A DNA stretch of 64,000 bases from CAWJLS01 sp963843755 (GTDB lineage Bacteria; Acidobacteriota; Thermoanaerobaculia; Multivoradales; DATKCC01): the NCBI GenBank assembly GCA_963843755.1, contig CAWJLS010000001.1, forward strand, positions 62,001-126,000, read 5' to 3'. The position numbers and the translations under genes are program-made. Below the pieces are notes generated by a model, which worked only from the letters and a program-made list of their open reading frames with translations, did not search any database and was not told where the DNA came from. Below are positions 1 through 6,823 of the stretch, one piece after another; the stretch's first letter is position 1; every line of letters starts with the position of its first letter.

Positions 1-1
1 C

Positions 2-970
2 CAGACATCCCTGGCGGCCCCTTCGCCGCCGCTCGCGTCGGCCTCGCCCGACGGCGCGACGGAGCCGGCCGCGCCCGACGCCTCGGGCGACCCGTCCGAC
101 ACCGATCTCGCGCCGTCGTCCCCGGCCGCGCCCCCTGCCACCCAGACGAGTGAAGCGGCCCCGACGGGCCCATCGGCCGGCGCCCGCACCCGGGACCAGG
201 GCGGCGACCAGGCCGAGAACCAGGCCGAGGACGAGCCCGGCAGCCAGTCCTCGCACGTCATCGTGATCGACCCGGGAACCCGGGGCGGCCAGACGAGCCT
301 CTGGCAGGCGGCCGTGGCCGAGCGCAAGCGCCGGGCGACGGCGAAGAAGGCGGTCGCGTCCGTCACCAACGAGAACCTTCACGAGTACCAGGACGCGGAG
401 CTCACCTTCGCCCAACCGAAGGCCGGCAAGGAGGCCGCCCAAGGCGCCGGCCAAGGAGCCGCCGACGCGGGCGGGAGCGGCAAGGACCAGAGCGCACAGG
501 GCGACCGGAGCGAAGCGAGCTCGGCTCCCCACGACGAGCAGTACTGGCGCCATCGGGTCCTCGACCTGCGGAGCCGGATGCGGGACGCCGCCGACACGAT
601 CGACGACCTCCAGGAGCGGGTCTCGACCCTCCGGCGCCGGTTCTACGCCGAGGACGACCCGTACGTCCGCGACGGCCAGATCAAGCCGTCGTGGGACCGG
701 GCCCTCGACCGGCTCTCCCGGGAGCGAGACACCGTCCAGCGCCTGCGCACCGAGCTCGCCAGCACCCTCGAAGAGGGACGGCAGGAAGGCGCCCTGCCCG
801 GCTGGCTTCGCGAAGGCATCGACCTCGAGCCCACCTTCGACGACGACGCCGACCCCGGCGTCCGGCGCGACGGCGATCTCCGGATCTACGAACCGACCGA
901 GCCGGATACCATCGACCCCGAAGACACTCGCAAGGGCGACGAGCCGAGCTCCCAGGAGCCGCCTCCCTGA
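2..970 (+). CDS. Unrecognised Pro/Ala-rich, coiled-coil protein (3' part only)
   Basis: The reading frame is open from the first bases of the window, so the 5' end of the gene lies outside it; about 322 codons are visible. A GTG at 263 could start a shorter protein, but the frame upstream has the same Pro/Ala/Ser/Asp-rich character, so I treat it as one truncated gene. The visible part begins with a low-complexity Pro/Ala/Ser/Thr stretch (roughly 75 residues), then a basic Ala/Lys segment, then a strongly charged helical region (about residues 180-265, heptad-like Leu/Arg/Glu spacing) and an acidic, Pro-rich tail. No enzyme motif, signal peptide or membrane segment is visible. It ends 61 bases before miaB on the same strand, so the two may be co-transcribed. 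I do not recognise the family. The low-complexity arm plus coiled coil suggests a scaffold or adaptor, but that is inference. Confidence 0.6.
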   Translation, partial: QTSLAAPSPPLASASPDGATEPAAPDASGDPSDTDLAPSSPAAPPATQTSEAAPTGPSAGARTRDQGGDQAENQAEDEPGSQSSHVIVIDPGTRGGQTSLWQAAVAERKRRATAKKAVASVTNENLHEYQDAELTFAQPKAGKEAAQGAGQGAADAGGSGKDQSAQGDRSEASSAPHDEQYWRHRVLDLRSRMRDAADTIDDLQERVSTLRRRFYAEDDPYVRDGQIKPSWDRALDRLSRERDTVQRLRTELASTLEEGRQEGALPGWLREGIDLEPTFDDDADPGVRRDGDLRIYEPTEPDTIDPEDTRKGDEPSSQEPPP

Positions 971-1031
971 CGGCCCCGCCCCTGACCCCGCCGACACTCC
1001 CGAGACCTCTGACCGCCGGACCCGATCTCCC

Positions 1032-2453
1032 ATGACGCGAACACCACGCCGCTTCTTCATCGAAACCTGGGGCTGCCAGATGAACGAGCTGGACACCCAG
1101 CGCATGGCAGGCCAGCTCATGCAGCAGGGCATGCTCCCGACCCGGGAGGCGGCCGAGGCCGACCTGGTCCTGCTCAACTCGTGCAGCGTTCGTGAAAATG
1201 CGCAGAACAAGGTCTACTCGCGCATCGGGGAGTACCGGGCGTTCAAGAGCGAGCGGGAGGTGCTGATCGGCCTGTGCGGCTGCGTCGCCCAGCAGGAGGG
1301 GGAGGCCGCCCTCGACCGCGCCCCCGAGCTCGACTTCGTCCTCGGCCCGGCCCGGGTCGGCGAGCTCCGGGACATCGTCGCCCGCCGCCGGGCGGGGGAG
1401 CGGGTGGTGGCCACCGGCTTCCCGGAAGAGCGCGCGTTCGATCTCGACGCCATCTCCCGCGACGGCGTCTACAAGGGCATGGTGACCTGCATCGAAGGGT
1501 GCGACAAGCGGTGCACCTTCTGCATCGTGCCCAGCACCCGCGGCCCCGAGCGCTGTCGCCCGATGGCCGAGATCCTGCGCGAGGTGCGCCACCTGGTCGA
1601 CTACGGCTTCCGCGAGATCGAGCTCCTCGGCCAGACGATCAACCACTGGCGCGAGCCCGACCACCCGGCCGGGCCCTCGTCGAATAGTCCTAACCAACAC
1701 AAAGGAAAGGACTTCGCCGACCTCCTGGACGCGGTGGCGACGATCCCCGGCGTCGAGCGGCTGCGCTTCATCACCTCCTACCCGCGGGACTTCACGCCCG
1801 CCATGATCGCCGCGTTCGCCCGGCACGAGGCCATCTGCCCCTACCTCCACCTGCCGGTCCAGTCCGGCTCCGACCCGGTGCTGCGCCGCATGGGGCGGGG
1901 CTACACGGTGGGCTCCTACCTCGCGCTGATCGACCAGATCCGCGAGGCCCGCCCCGGCGTGGTCTTCTCGACCGACCTGATCGTCGGCTTCCCGGGAGAG
2001 ACGGAGGAGCAGTTCGAAGAGACGGTGCGGCTGATCGAGCGGGTGCGCTACGGCTCGGTCTACGCCTTCAAGTACTCACCCCGGCCGGGGACCGCGGCGC
2101 CACGGCTCGACGGCACGGTCGACCCGGAGGTGGCCAACCGCCGGCTGAACGACCTGTTCGCCGTCCAGGCCGAGATCCAGAGGGAGCTCAACGCGGCGCT
2201 GGTGGGGGAGCGGTTCGAGGTCATCGTCACCGGGTGGGGGAAGGAGCCCGGGTTCCAGACCGGCCGTACCCCGTGCCACCGCATGGTGAACTTCGCCGCC
2301 GGCCCCCACCCGACCGCCCTCGGCAGCCTGGTCGAGGTGGAGATCGACCGGTCGTATCCTCATAGCCTGATCGGGCATCGAGTGGGCGTGGGGGCGGGGG
2401 AGGAGCAGGACGCGGCGACGGAGCGGGGGCCGCGCTTGGCCGTCTTGCGGTAG
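1032..2453 (+). CDS. miaB: tRNA-2-methylthio-N6-dimethylallyladenosine synthase MiaB
   Basis: Radical-SAM methylthiotransferase that adds a methylthio group to i6A37 of tRNAs reading codons starting with U; cytosolic, with two 4Fe-4S clusters. The N-terminal UPF0004 domain has the three cluster ligands Cys15 (WGCQMNE), Cys51 (NSCSVRENA) and Cys84 (GCVAQ). The radical-SAM motif CxxxCxxC is Cys157, Cys161 and Cys164 (CDKRCTFC), followed by the LPVQSGSD and GFPGETEEQF segments. A TRAM-type tail follows the MiaB core, with about 40 extra residues rich in Gly and charged residues. The 473-residue length is typical. An ATG at 1032 gives the normal family N-terminus. An odd feature is a short loop insertion at about 1677-1710 (SSNSPNQHKGK) encoded by clearly AT-richer DNA than the rest of the gene; the frame is kept. 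Confidence 0.97.
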   Translation: MTRTPRRFFIETWGCQMNELDTQRMAGQLMQQGMLPTREAAEADLVLLNSCSVRENAQNKVYSRIGEYRAFKSEREVLIGLCGCVAQQEGEAALDRAPELDFVLGPARVGELRDIVARRRAGERVVATGFPEERAFDLDAISRDGVYKGMVTCIEGCDKRCTFCIVPSTRGPERCRPMAEILREVRHLVDYGFREIELLGQTINHWREPDHPAGPSSNSPNQHKGKDFADLLDAVATIPGVERLRFITSYPRDFTPAMIAAFARHEAICPYLHLPVQSGSDPVLRRMGRGYTVGSYLALIDQIREARPGVVFSTDLIVGFPGETEEQFEETVRLIERVRYGSVYAFKYSPRPGTAAPRLDGTVDPEVANRRLNDLFAVQAEIQRELNAALVGERFEVIVTGWGKEPGFQTGRTPCHRMVNFAAGPHPTALGSLVEVEIDRSYPHSLIGHRVGVGAGEEQDAATERGPRLAVLR

Positions 2454-2477
2454 GTAGCGCGTGGGAGGGGTTCGCCG

Positions 2478-2641
2478 GAGCGGGTGGCGAGGGGACCGGC
2501 TCCGGGACGGCGCGACGAACCGGACGGGTGGGGGATCAACGCGCACCTCGGCATGGCCCGCGTCGGGGCGGGACGGACCGCTCTGACGCTACCGCGGACG
2601 CGGTCCATGACGCCCTCCACCGGTCCCCTCGCCACCCGCTC
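2478..2641 (+). repeat. ~160-bp structured repeat, copy A
   Basis: First of three copies of an element with conserved secondary structure (others at 31523-31686 and 35854-36015). The closing arms 2478-2499 and 2620-2641 are perfect 22-base complements. Inside, GGCGCG (2509-2514) faces CGCG..CC (2540-2547, with a two-base bulge), and 2555-2564 pairs with 2597-2606 (9 of 10 pairs). Junction sequences shared with the other copies are CTCCGGGACGGCG after the first arm, CCTCGG between the inner stems and ACGCCCTCC before the last arm. TTCGCCG precedes the element in all copies. The arm sequence differs from the other copies but stays self-complementary. It lies between miaB and the DUF151 nuclease gene. 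Whether it acts as RNA or as DNA cannot be told from sequence alone. Confidence 0.75.
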
Positions 2642-2794
2642 GGTCCGGACCGTCTGCCTCGGTCGGTCGACCTCTCGTCGCATTCGACAAGCCTCCGCCG
2701 CATTCGGCGGTGGAAGCCGCGAGCCGTGTCCTGGTGGGGAAGAGAATCGGGAACAGCGGCTGGACCGGCGACGACAGGCGAACGGTGTGCCCAT

Positions 2795-2835
2795 GGAGCG
2801 TCCTCCCGGACGCTCCCGACAAACGCCCCGCGTTT
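2795..2835 (+). other. Two adjacent perfect hairpins between repeat A and the nuclease gene
   Basis: GGAGCGTCC (2795-2803) and GGACGCTCC (2808-2816) form a perfect 9-bp stem with a TCCC loop. AAACGC (2821-2826) and GCGTTT (2830-2835) form a 6-bp stem with a CCC loop. A third small hairpin, CCGCCG-catt-CGGCGG, sits at 2695-2710. They lie in the 460-base gap between miaB and the next gene and could terminate transcription coming from miaB or from repeat copy A, although there is no long T run. Confidence 0.4.
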
Positions 2836-2880
2836 CGACTCTCCCCTCTCCCCATTGTCGACAGGTCTTTCGCCCTTCGC

Positions 2881-2909
2881 TTGACCTCACCCGACCCCAC
2901 GATCAGAAT
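2881..2909 (+). promoter_or_regulatory. Sigma-70-type promoter of the DUF151 nuclease gene
   Basis: TTGACC (2881-2886), a 17-base spacer, then CAGAAT (2904-2909). The start codon ATG follows only 7 bases after the -10, so the mRNA would start at or next to the start codon (leaderless). The -35 and spacing match those in front of parA. Confidence 0.55.
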
Positions 2910-2915
2910 ACCCCC

Positions 2916-3416
2916 ATGACCGAAACCTCCGACGCGCTTCGCATGGAGATCAAAGGGTTGATGCTCGACCCCGCCTCCAACGTGCCCATCGTCATCCTGC
3001 GCGACGAAGAGAGCGACGTCTTCCTCCCGATCTGGATCGGTGTGTTCGAGGCCAACGCCATCGCCCTGCGCATCGAAGGAGTCGAGCCGCCGCGCCCGAT
3101 GACCCACGATCTCCTGCTGGCGACGCTCACCCATCTCGGCGCGGCGATCGAGCGCATCGTCATCTCCGACCTGCGAGACAGCACCTTCTTCGCCCGCATC
3201 CACCTCGACCGCGGCGGGACCAAGATGACCCTCGACTCCCGCCCCAGCGACGCCATCGCCCTCGCCCTGCGCGCCGACGCCCCCATCTTCGTCCTGCGGG
3301 CCGTCCTCGAGAAGGCCCACGCCGTCGACCACTCCCACGAGGCCACCGAAGAAGAGAAGATCCGCAAGATGCTCGAAGAGCTCGGCCCCGAGGATCTCGG
3401 CAAGTACACCATGTAG
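2916..3416 (+). CDS. Bifunctional nuclease family protein (DUF151)
   Basis: 166-residue protein of the bifunctional nuclease (BFN, DUF151/PF02577) family; plant and mycobacterial relatives have been described as having RNase and DNase activity. The family signature is clear: MEIKGLMLDPASNVPIVIL near the N-terminus, then LPIWIGVFEANAIAL (about residues 44-58), the MTHDLL segment and the C-terminal SRPSDAIALALR block (about 108-119), followed by a charged tail of about 40 residues. The frame stays open upstream to 2484, but that extension has no family similarity and runs through repeat copy A, so I place the start at ATG 2916. ATG 2943 (MEIKGLML) is an alternative. The biological role in this organism is unknown; the gene stands alone with its own promoter. 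Confidence 0.9.
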   Translation: MTETSDALRMEIKGLMLDPASNVPIVILRDEESDVFLPIWIGVFEANAIALRIEGVEPPRPMTHDLLLATLTHLGAAIERIVISDLRDSTFFARIHLDRGGTKMTLDSRPSDAIALALRADAPIFVLRAVLEKAHAVDHSHEATEEEKIRKMLEELGPEDLGKYTM

Positions 3417-3530
3417 TCCCGGCCAGCGATCCCGCCCCTGTGGGCCCTCCGCGGGATCGCTGGCCCTGCCCACCCGCCCCCGCCCGTCCCCCAACGACGA
3501 AAGCCCTCCGTCCTCGGCCCCCGGAGTGTC

Positions 3531-3758
3531 GGATGTCGGCGCGCCGACATCCCGTCGGCGCCGCCGCCGTCCACTCCTCCAAGTCGCGCTGCCGCAAGAG
3601 GTTCCACTCGATGTCGGCGCGCCGACAGACGACCGCGCGCGGCACCGTCGCGCGCCGGGCCGGTCGCGAGGGGCCCGGTGCACGGGGCCGTCCGGGCGTC
3701 CCCCCGCGCGCGAACCGGACCCCAGGCCACCGAGCGTTCGGGCGGTCGGCGCGCCGAC
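3531..3758. promoter_or_regulatory. Cluster of three GTCGGCGCGCCGAC palindromes upstream of parA
   Basis: Perfect palindromes at 3531-3552 (22 bp), 3612-3627 (16 bp, TGTCGGCGCGCCGACA) and 3745-3758 (14 bp) share the core GTCGGCGCGCCGAC. Centres are 78 and 132 bp apart. The rest of the 478-base gap between the nuclease gene and parA shows no gene. The sites are positioned as operators or as ParB-binding sites for parAB. They have the 16-bp length and TGT...ACA ends of classical parS, but the core differs. One further copy lies at 23494-23509. Confidence 0.5.
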
Positions 3759-3854
3759 AGGGCCTCTGCCGCCCACCCGGACCCCGCCGGTCGCCACCCC
3801 GTACGCGCCCGTGCGCCGAACGCCTCCGCGGCGCCGCGATCCTGGTCCCGCGGG

Positions 3855-3883
3855 TTGACCTCGTCCGAGCCATTCTGTACATT
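3855..3883 (+). promoter_or_regulatory. parA promoter
   Basis: TTGACC (3855-3860), 17-base spacer, TACATT (3878-3883), with TG directly before the -10. The parA ATG is at 3895, giving a predicted 5' leader of only about 4-5 bases and no ribosome binding site. Confidence 0.7.
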
Positions 3884-3894
3884 CCCGCCGACCT

Positions 3895-4653
3895 ATGATC
3901 ATCGCGATCACCAATCAGAAGGGCGGCGTCGGCAAGACCACGACCGCCATCAACCTCTCCGCAGCGCTCGCCAACAAGGGGCTCAAGACTCTCCTGGTCG
4001 ACCTCGATCCTCAGGCGAACAGCTCGATGTCCTTCATGGACGTCCACGACCTGGGCCAGTCGATCTACGAGGCGCTCACCGAGCCCGAGATCACCGTCGA
4101 ATCCATCACGCGGCCGGTCGAGCAGATTCCCCATCTCGACCTGGCGCCCGCGGCGATCTCTCTCGCCAAGATCGAGTCGAAGCTCCTGGGCGAGCTCGAC
4201 AGTCACTTCCGGCTCAAGGACGAGCTCGCGTCGGTGCGGGACGTCTACGACAACATCATCATCGACACGCCCCCGACGCTCGGCATCATCACGGTCAACG
4301 CCCTGGTGGCCGCGACCCACGTGCTGGTGCCGATCCAGTCGAGCTACTTCGCCCTGGAAGGGACCGACGACCTGCTGGAGACGATCGACAAGATCAAGCA
4401 GCGGGCCAACCCGGAGCTGCAGCTCCTGGGCGCGCTGATCACGCTCTACGACAAGCGGACCCTGCTGTCGCGCGACATCCAGGACCAGATCAGCGGCGTG
4501 TTCGGCGACAAGGTGTTCAAGACGCTGATCACCAAGAGCGTCCGCCTCGAGGAGAGTCCGGCGTACCACGAGTCGATCTTCAGCTTCGCGCCCAACTCGA
4601 GCGGAGCCGCCGAGTACTACCAGTTGTCGGAAGAGGTTCTGAGCCGGGTCTGA
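3895..4653 (+). CDS. parA: Chromosome-partitioning ATPase ParA (Soj family)
   Basis: 252-residue deviant-Walker-A ATPase that, with ParB bound near parS, segregates the chromosome origin region; it binds DNA non-specifically in its ATP form. The protein begins directly with the P-loop (NQKGGVGKTT, residues 7-16), followed by LLVDLDPQANSS (Walker A', residues 33-44) and IIIDTPPTLGII (Walker B, about residues 121-132). No N-terminal extension of the plasmid ParA type is present, so this is the short chromosomal (Soj) form. ATG 3895 is the only start preceding the P-loop. parB follows 95 bases downstream on the same strand. Three palindromes and a strong promoter precede it. Confidence 0.96.
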   Translation: MIIAITNQKGGVGKTTTAINLSAALANKGLKTLLVDLDPQANSSMSFMDVHDLGQSIYEALTEPEITVESITRPVEQIPHLDLAPAAISLAKIESKLLGELDSHFRLKDELASVRDVYDNIIIDTPPTLGIITVNALVAATHVLVPIQSSYFALEGTDDLLETIDKIKQRANPELQLLGALITLYDKRTLLSRDIQDQISGVFGDKVFKTLITKSVRLEESPAYHESIFSFAPNSSGAAEYYQLSEEVLSRV

Positions 4654-4748
4654 GACCCGAACGCCGGACCGGGGCGGGCCGCGCGCCGGGCCCGAGCGGA
4701 GACCGGGCGCGGTCGCAGCCGAGACGGACGACGAGAGGAGACGCGGGG

Positions 4749-5651
4749 ATGACGACGAAGAAGCGCGGCTTGCCGGTGCGGGTCAAGATGCGGCACGACA
4801 ACCACTTCGTGGAGGAGCTCACGACGCGCCACGAGGTGCCGGTCGGTCGCATGGTCGCCCTGGCGAACGTCGAGCCCGACCCCCACCAGCCGCGCACCAT
4901 CATGGGCGACCTCGCCGACCTGGTGGCCTCGGTCCGGGAGCGCGGCGTCCTCGAGCCGATCCTCGTCCGCCGGATCGACACCGACGGCGACGGGGAGGAG
5001 GACGGCACCGACGACGACCGCGCGGATGCCGAGCGCGCCGAAACCTTCCGCATCATCTCCGGTGAGCGCCGCTACCGCGCCGCGCAGCAGGCCGGGCTGT
5101 TCGAGGTGCCGGTCATCGAGATGGAGGTGACCGAGCAAGAGGCGCTCGAGATCGCCCTGATCGAGAACCTCCAGCGCAAGGACCTCACCCCCTTCGAAGA
5201 GGCCGAGGGCTACCAGACCCTGGCCCAGCTCCACGGCTACACCCACGAGGAGATCTCCGAGGCGGTGGGGAAGTCCCGCACCGTGATCACCGAGAGCCTC
5301 GCCCTCCTCCAGATGCCGCCGCGGGTGCGCGACGCGGTCCAGGCCCTGGGGATCACCACCAAGTCGCTTCTGCTCGAGGTGTTGAAGGCGGGGAGCGAGG
5401 AGGAGATGATCCGCCTGCTCGAAGAGGTCTCGAGCCACGGCCTCAACCGCGACGACCTGCGCCAGCGTTTGCGCCGGCGCGACCGGGCGACCAGCAAGCC
5501 GCGGCGCACGCCCTACGCTTTCAAGTTCCGGGCCCCGGACAAGAGCTACACCCTCAACCTCACCTTCCGCCAGAGCGAGGTCGACCGCCAGGATCTGATC
5601 CAGGCCCTGGAGCAGATCCTCGGCGAGCTCCGCCAGCAGGCGGCCAGCTAG
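4749..5651 (+). CDS. parB: Chromosome-partitioning protein ParB (Spo0J family)
   Basis: 300-residue CTPase/DNA-binding clamp protein partnering ParA. The N-terminal ParB/Srx domain shows DPHQPR (residues 44-49), the box II motif GERRYRAA (105-112) that contacts CTP, and ENLQRKDLTPFEEAEGYQ (139-156). The central HTH is around 165-190 (THEEISEAVGKSRTVITESL), with a C-terminal dimerisation segment at the end. An AGGAG sequence precedes the ATG at 4749. Two oddities are visible. An Asp/Glu-rich insertion of about 20 residues (77-98, DTDGDGEEDGTDDD) sits between box I and box II. The usual N-terminal RGLGRGL-type ParA-activating peptide is replaced by a different basic segment (KKRGLPVRVK). The frame is open far upstream through parA but that part is a shadow. 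Confidence 0.94.
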   Translation: MTTKKRGLPVRVKMRHDNHFVEELTTRHEVPVGRMVALANVEPDPHQPRTIMGDLADLVASVRERGVLEPILVRRIDTDGDGEEDGTDDDRADAERAETFRIISGERRYRAAQQAGLFEVPVIEMEVTEQEALEIALIENLQRKDLTPFEEAEGYQTLAQLHGYTHEEISEAVGKSRTVITESLALLQMPPRVRDAVQALGITTKSLLLEVLKAGSEEEMIRLLEEVSSHGLNRDDLRQRLRRRDRATSKPRRTPYAFKFRAPDKSYTLNLTFRQSEVDRQDLIQALEQILGELRQQAAS

Positions 5652-5652
5652 G

Positions 5653-5681
5653 AGTCGGCGCGGCAGGACCGCGCAGACTCT
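5653..5681 (+). terminator. Hairpin directly after parB
   Basis: GAGTC..GACTC and GCGCGG-cagga-CCGCGC combine into an 11-bp stem with one mismatch, starting two bases after the parB stop codon. No T run follows, so this is a candidate terminator or mRNA 3' end stabiliser rather than a classical terminator. Confidence 0.45.
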
Positions 5682-6361
5682 CCCAGGCTCCTTCCCGCGG
5701 CCGGCGCCCGGCCGCTCGCACCCCCTCCTCTCGGCCACCCGGCGGCCGTACCGAGCAGGGGAGAGGTCCGCCTGTCGGACGGGCCTCCCCTTGCCCGCGT
5801 CCCCTCCTCGTACCCCGTGCCGCGCAACAGAGAGAACCGACGGAGCCGGGCATGTCGAGGCGGACCAAGGAGGCCGAACCGTGCCCGGCATGCTGCACGC
5901 CGATCCTTATTGAGACGATGGCGTGACCGCATATTCGCGTCGGACATATCCACAGGTCTTCCACAGCATCCGCACCCCTCGCGAACGACGGCAGAGCGCC
6001 GCCTGGCCGAGGCGAATCGGCCCCTCCGCCGAAGCCAGAGAGACCCGAAAGCGGGGAGCCAGGACGCGCGCCCCAGGACGGAGCCAGAGAGCAGAGCGGG
6101 GCGACAGGGCGGGGCGAGGAGACCACCAGCCCGGCATCATCGACAGCCTTTCGTCGCGCCTCGCTCGCCGTCCCGCCTTGCTCGCTCCGTAACTTTACAT
6201 AATGTATCTTATCGGACCCTGCGTTCGGCCGGGTCTCGGCTAGATCTCAGCCAGCTCTCGGCCCGGTCGACGCCCGGTCTGCGCTCGGTCCCGAGCCCTC
6301 GATCCGCCGTCCGGTCAGATCTGCCGACCCGCTGGCCGACGTCGTCTCACCTCTGGTCTTT
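5682..6361. other. 680-base gap with DnaA-box-like pair and an AT-rich patch
   Basis: No convincing gene lies between parB and the convergent queD. Two same-direction DnaA-box-like 9-mers, ATATCCACA (5946-5954, 8 of 9 to TTATCCACA) and TCTTCCACA (5957-5965, 7 of 9), are spaced 11 bp apart. An unusually AT-rich patch with the odd palindrome TACATAATGTA lies at 6191-6213. CCGGGCA and TGCCCGG around 5853-5892 could pair as a longer stem. Together with parAB next door this could be part of an origin region, but only two boxes are seen, so the evidence is weak. Confidence 0.25.
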
Positions 6362-6799
6362 TCATCTCTGGCCGCTCGCTCCGTCCGGCCGCCACTCGGC
6401 AGCCAGATCTTCGTCCTCCTCGAGACGGAGCTTCGCCAGCTTCGCCGCGCCCGGGATGTGCTCCGCGAGCCGGCGTGCGATCCACTGGATGAGGTTCTCG
6501 CTCGACGGGATGTCCCGTCCCGGACCGAACGCCTCGATCGCCTCGTTGAGATGATGATGATCGAGCGGCTCGAGGACTTCCGAAGCGACCAGGAGGTCGA
6601 GCGCTCCGAGGTCGACCAGGAACCCGGTCTCCGGGTCGGGATCGCCGGCGACGGTCACGAACAGGCGGTAGTTGTGTCCGTGGCCCGGAAGGTTGGCGCA
6701 CTTGCCGAACCGGCGGCGGTTTTCCTCCTCGGACCAGTCCGGCCGGCGGTACAGGTGACTCGCGCTGAATCGGTAGCGACGTTCCAGGTGAATGGGCAT
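6362..6799 (-). CDS. queD: 6-carboxytetrahydropterin / 6-pyruvoyltetrahydropterin synthase family (QueD-like)
   Basis: 145-residue zinc enzyme acting on dihydroneopterin triphosphate; the QueD branch makes 6-carboxy-5,6,7,8-tetrahydropterin for queuosine. Zinc ligands are His15 (RFSASH) and His40 and His42 (PGHGHNY); the catalytic Cys is Cys34 (FGKCANLP). DHHHLNE (80-86) and PSSENL (99-104) complete the active site. The spacing of CANLPGHGHNY resembles the longer CxNPNGHGHNY arrangement of pyruvoyl-tetrahydropterin synthases more than the E. coli QueD pattern, so the exact product is uncertain. The frame is open far upstream, opposite lptFG, but homology starts at ATG 6799. The start codons of this gene and lptFG are only 24 bases apart on opposite strands. 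Confidence 0.88.
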   Translation of the reverse strand: MPIHLERRYRFSASHLYRRPDWSEEENRRRFGKCANLPGHGHNYRLFVTVAGDPDPETGFLVDLGALDLLVASEVLEPLDHHHLNEAIEAFGPGRDIPSSENLIQWIARRLAEHIPGAAKLAKLRLEEDEDLAAEWRPDGASGQR

Positions 6800-6805
6800 G
6801 GCGCT

Positions 6806-6815
6806 ACTGTACAAT
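6806..6815. promoter_or_regulatory. Overlapping divergent -10 elements for queD and lptFG
   Basis: CTGTACAAT on the plus strand gives a -10 TACAAT (6810-6815) 9 bases before the GTG of lptFG. On the minus strand, TACAGT (6811-6806) lies 7 bases before the ATG of queD. The two -10 boxes overlap at the TGTACA palindrome, so RNA polymerase can serve only one gene at a time, and both transcripts would be leaderless. No good -35 is visible for either. Confidence 0.5.
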
Positions 6816-6823
6816 CGGTCCCC

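Noticed and set aside
2484..2915. N-terminal extension of the DUF151 nuclease
   Set aside because: The extension translates the structured repeat copy A and hairpins, has no similarity to the family, and a promoter lies at 2881-2909.
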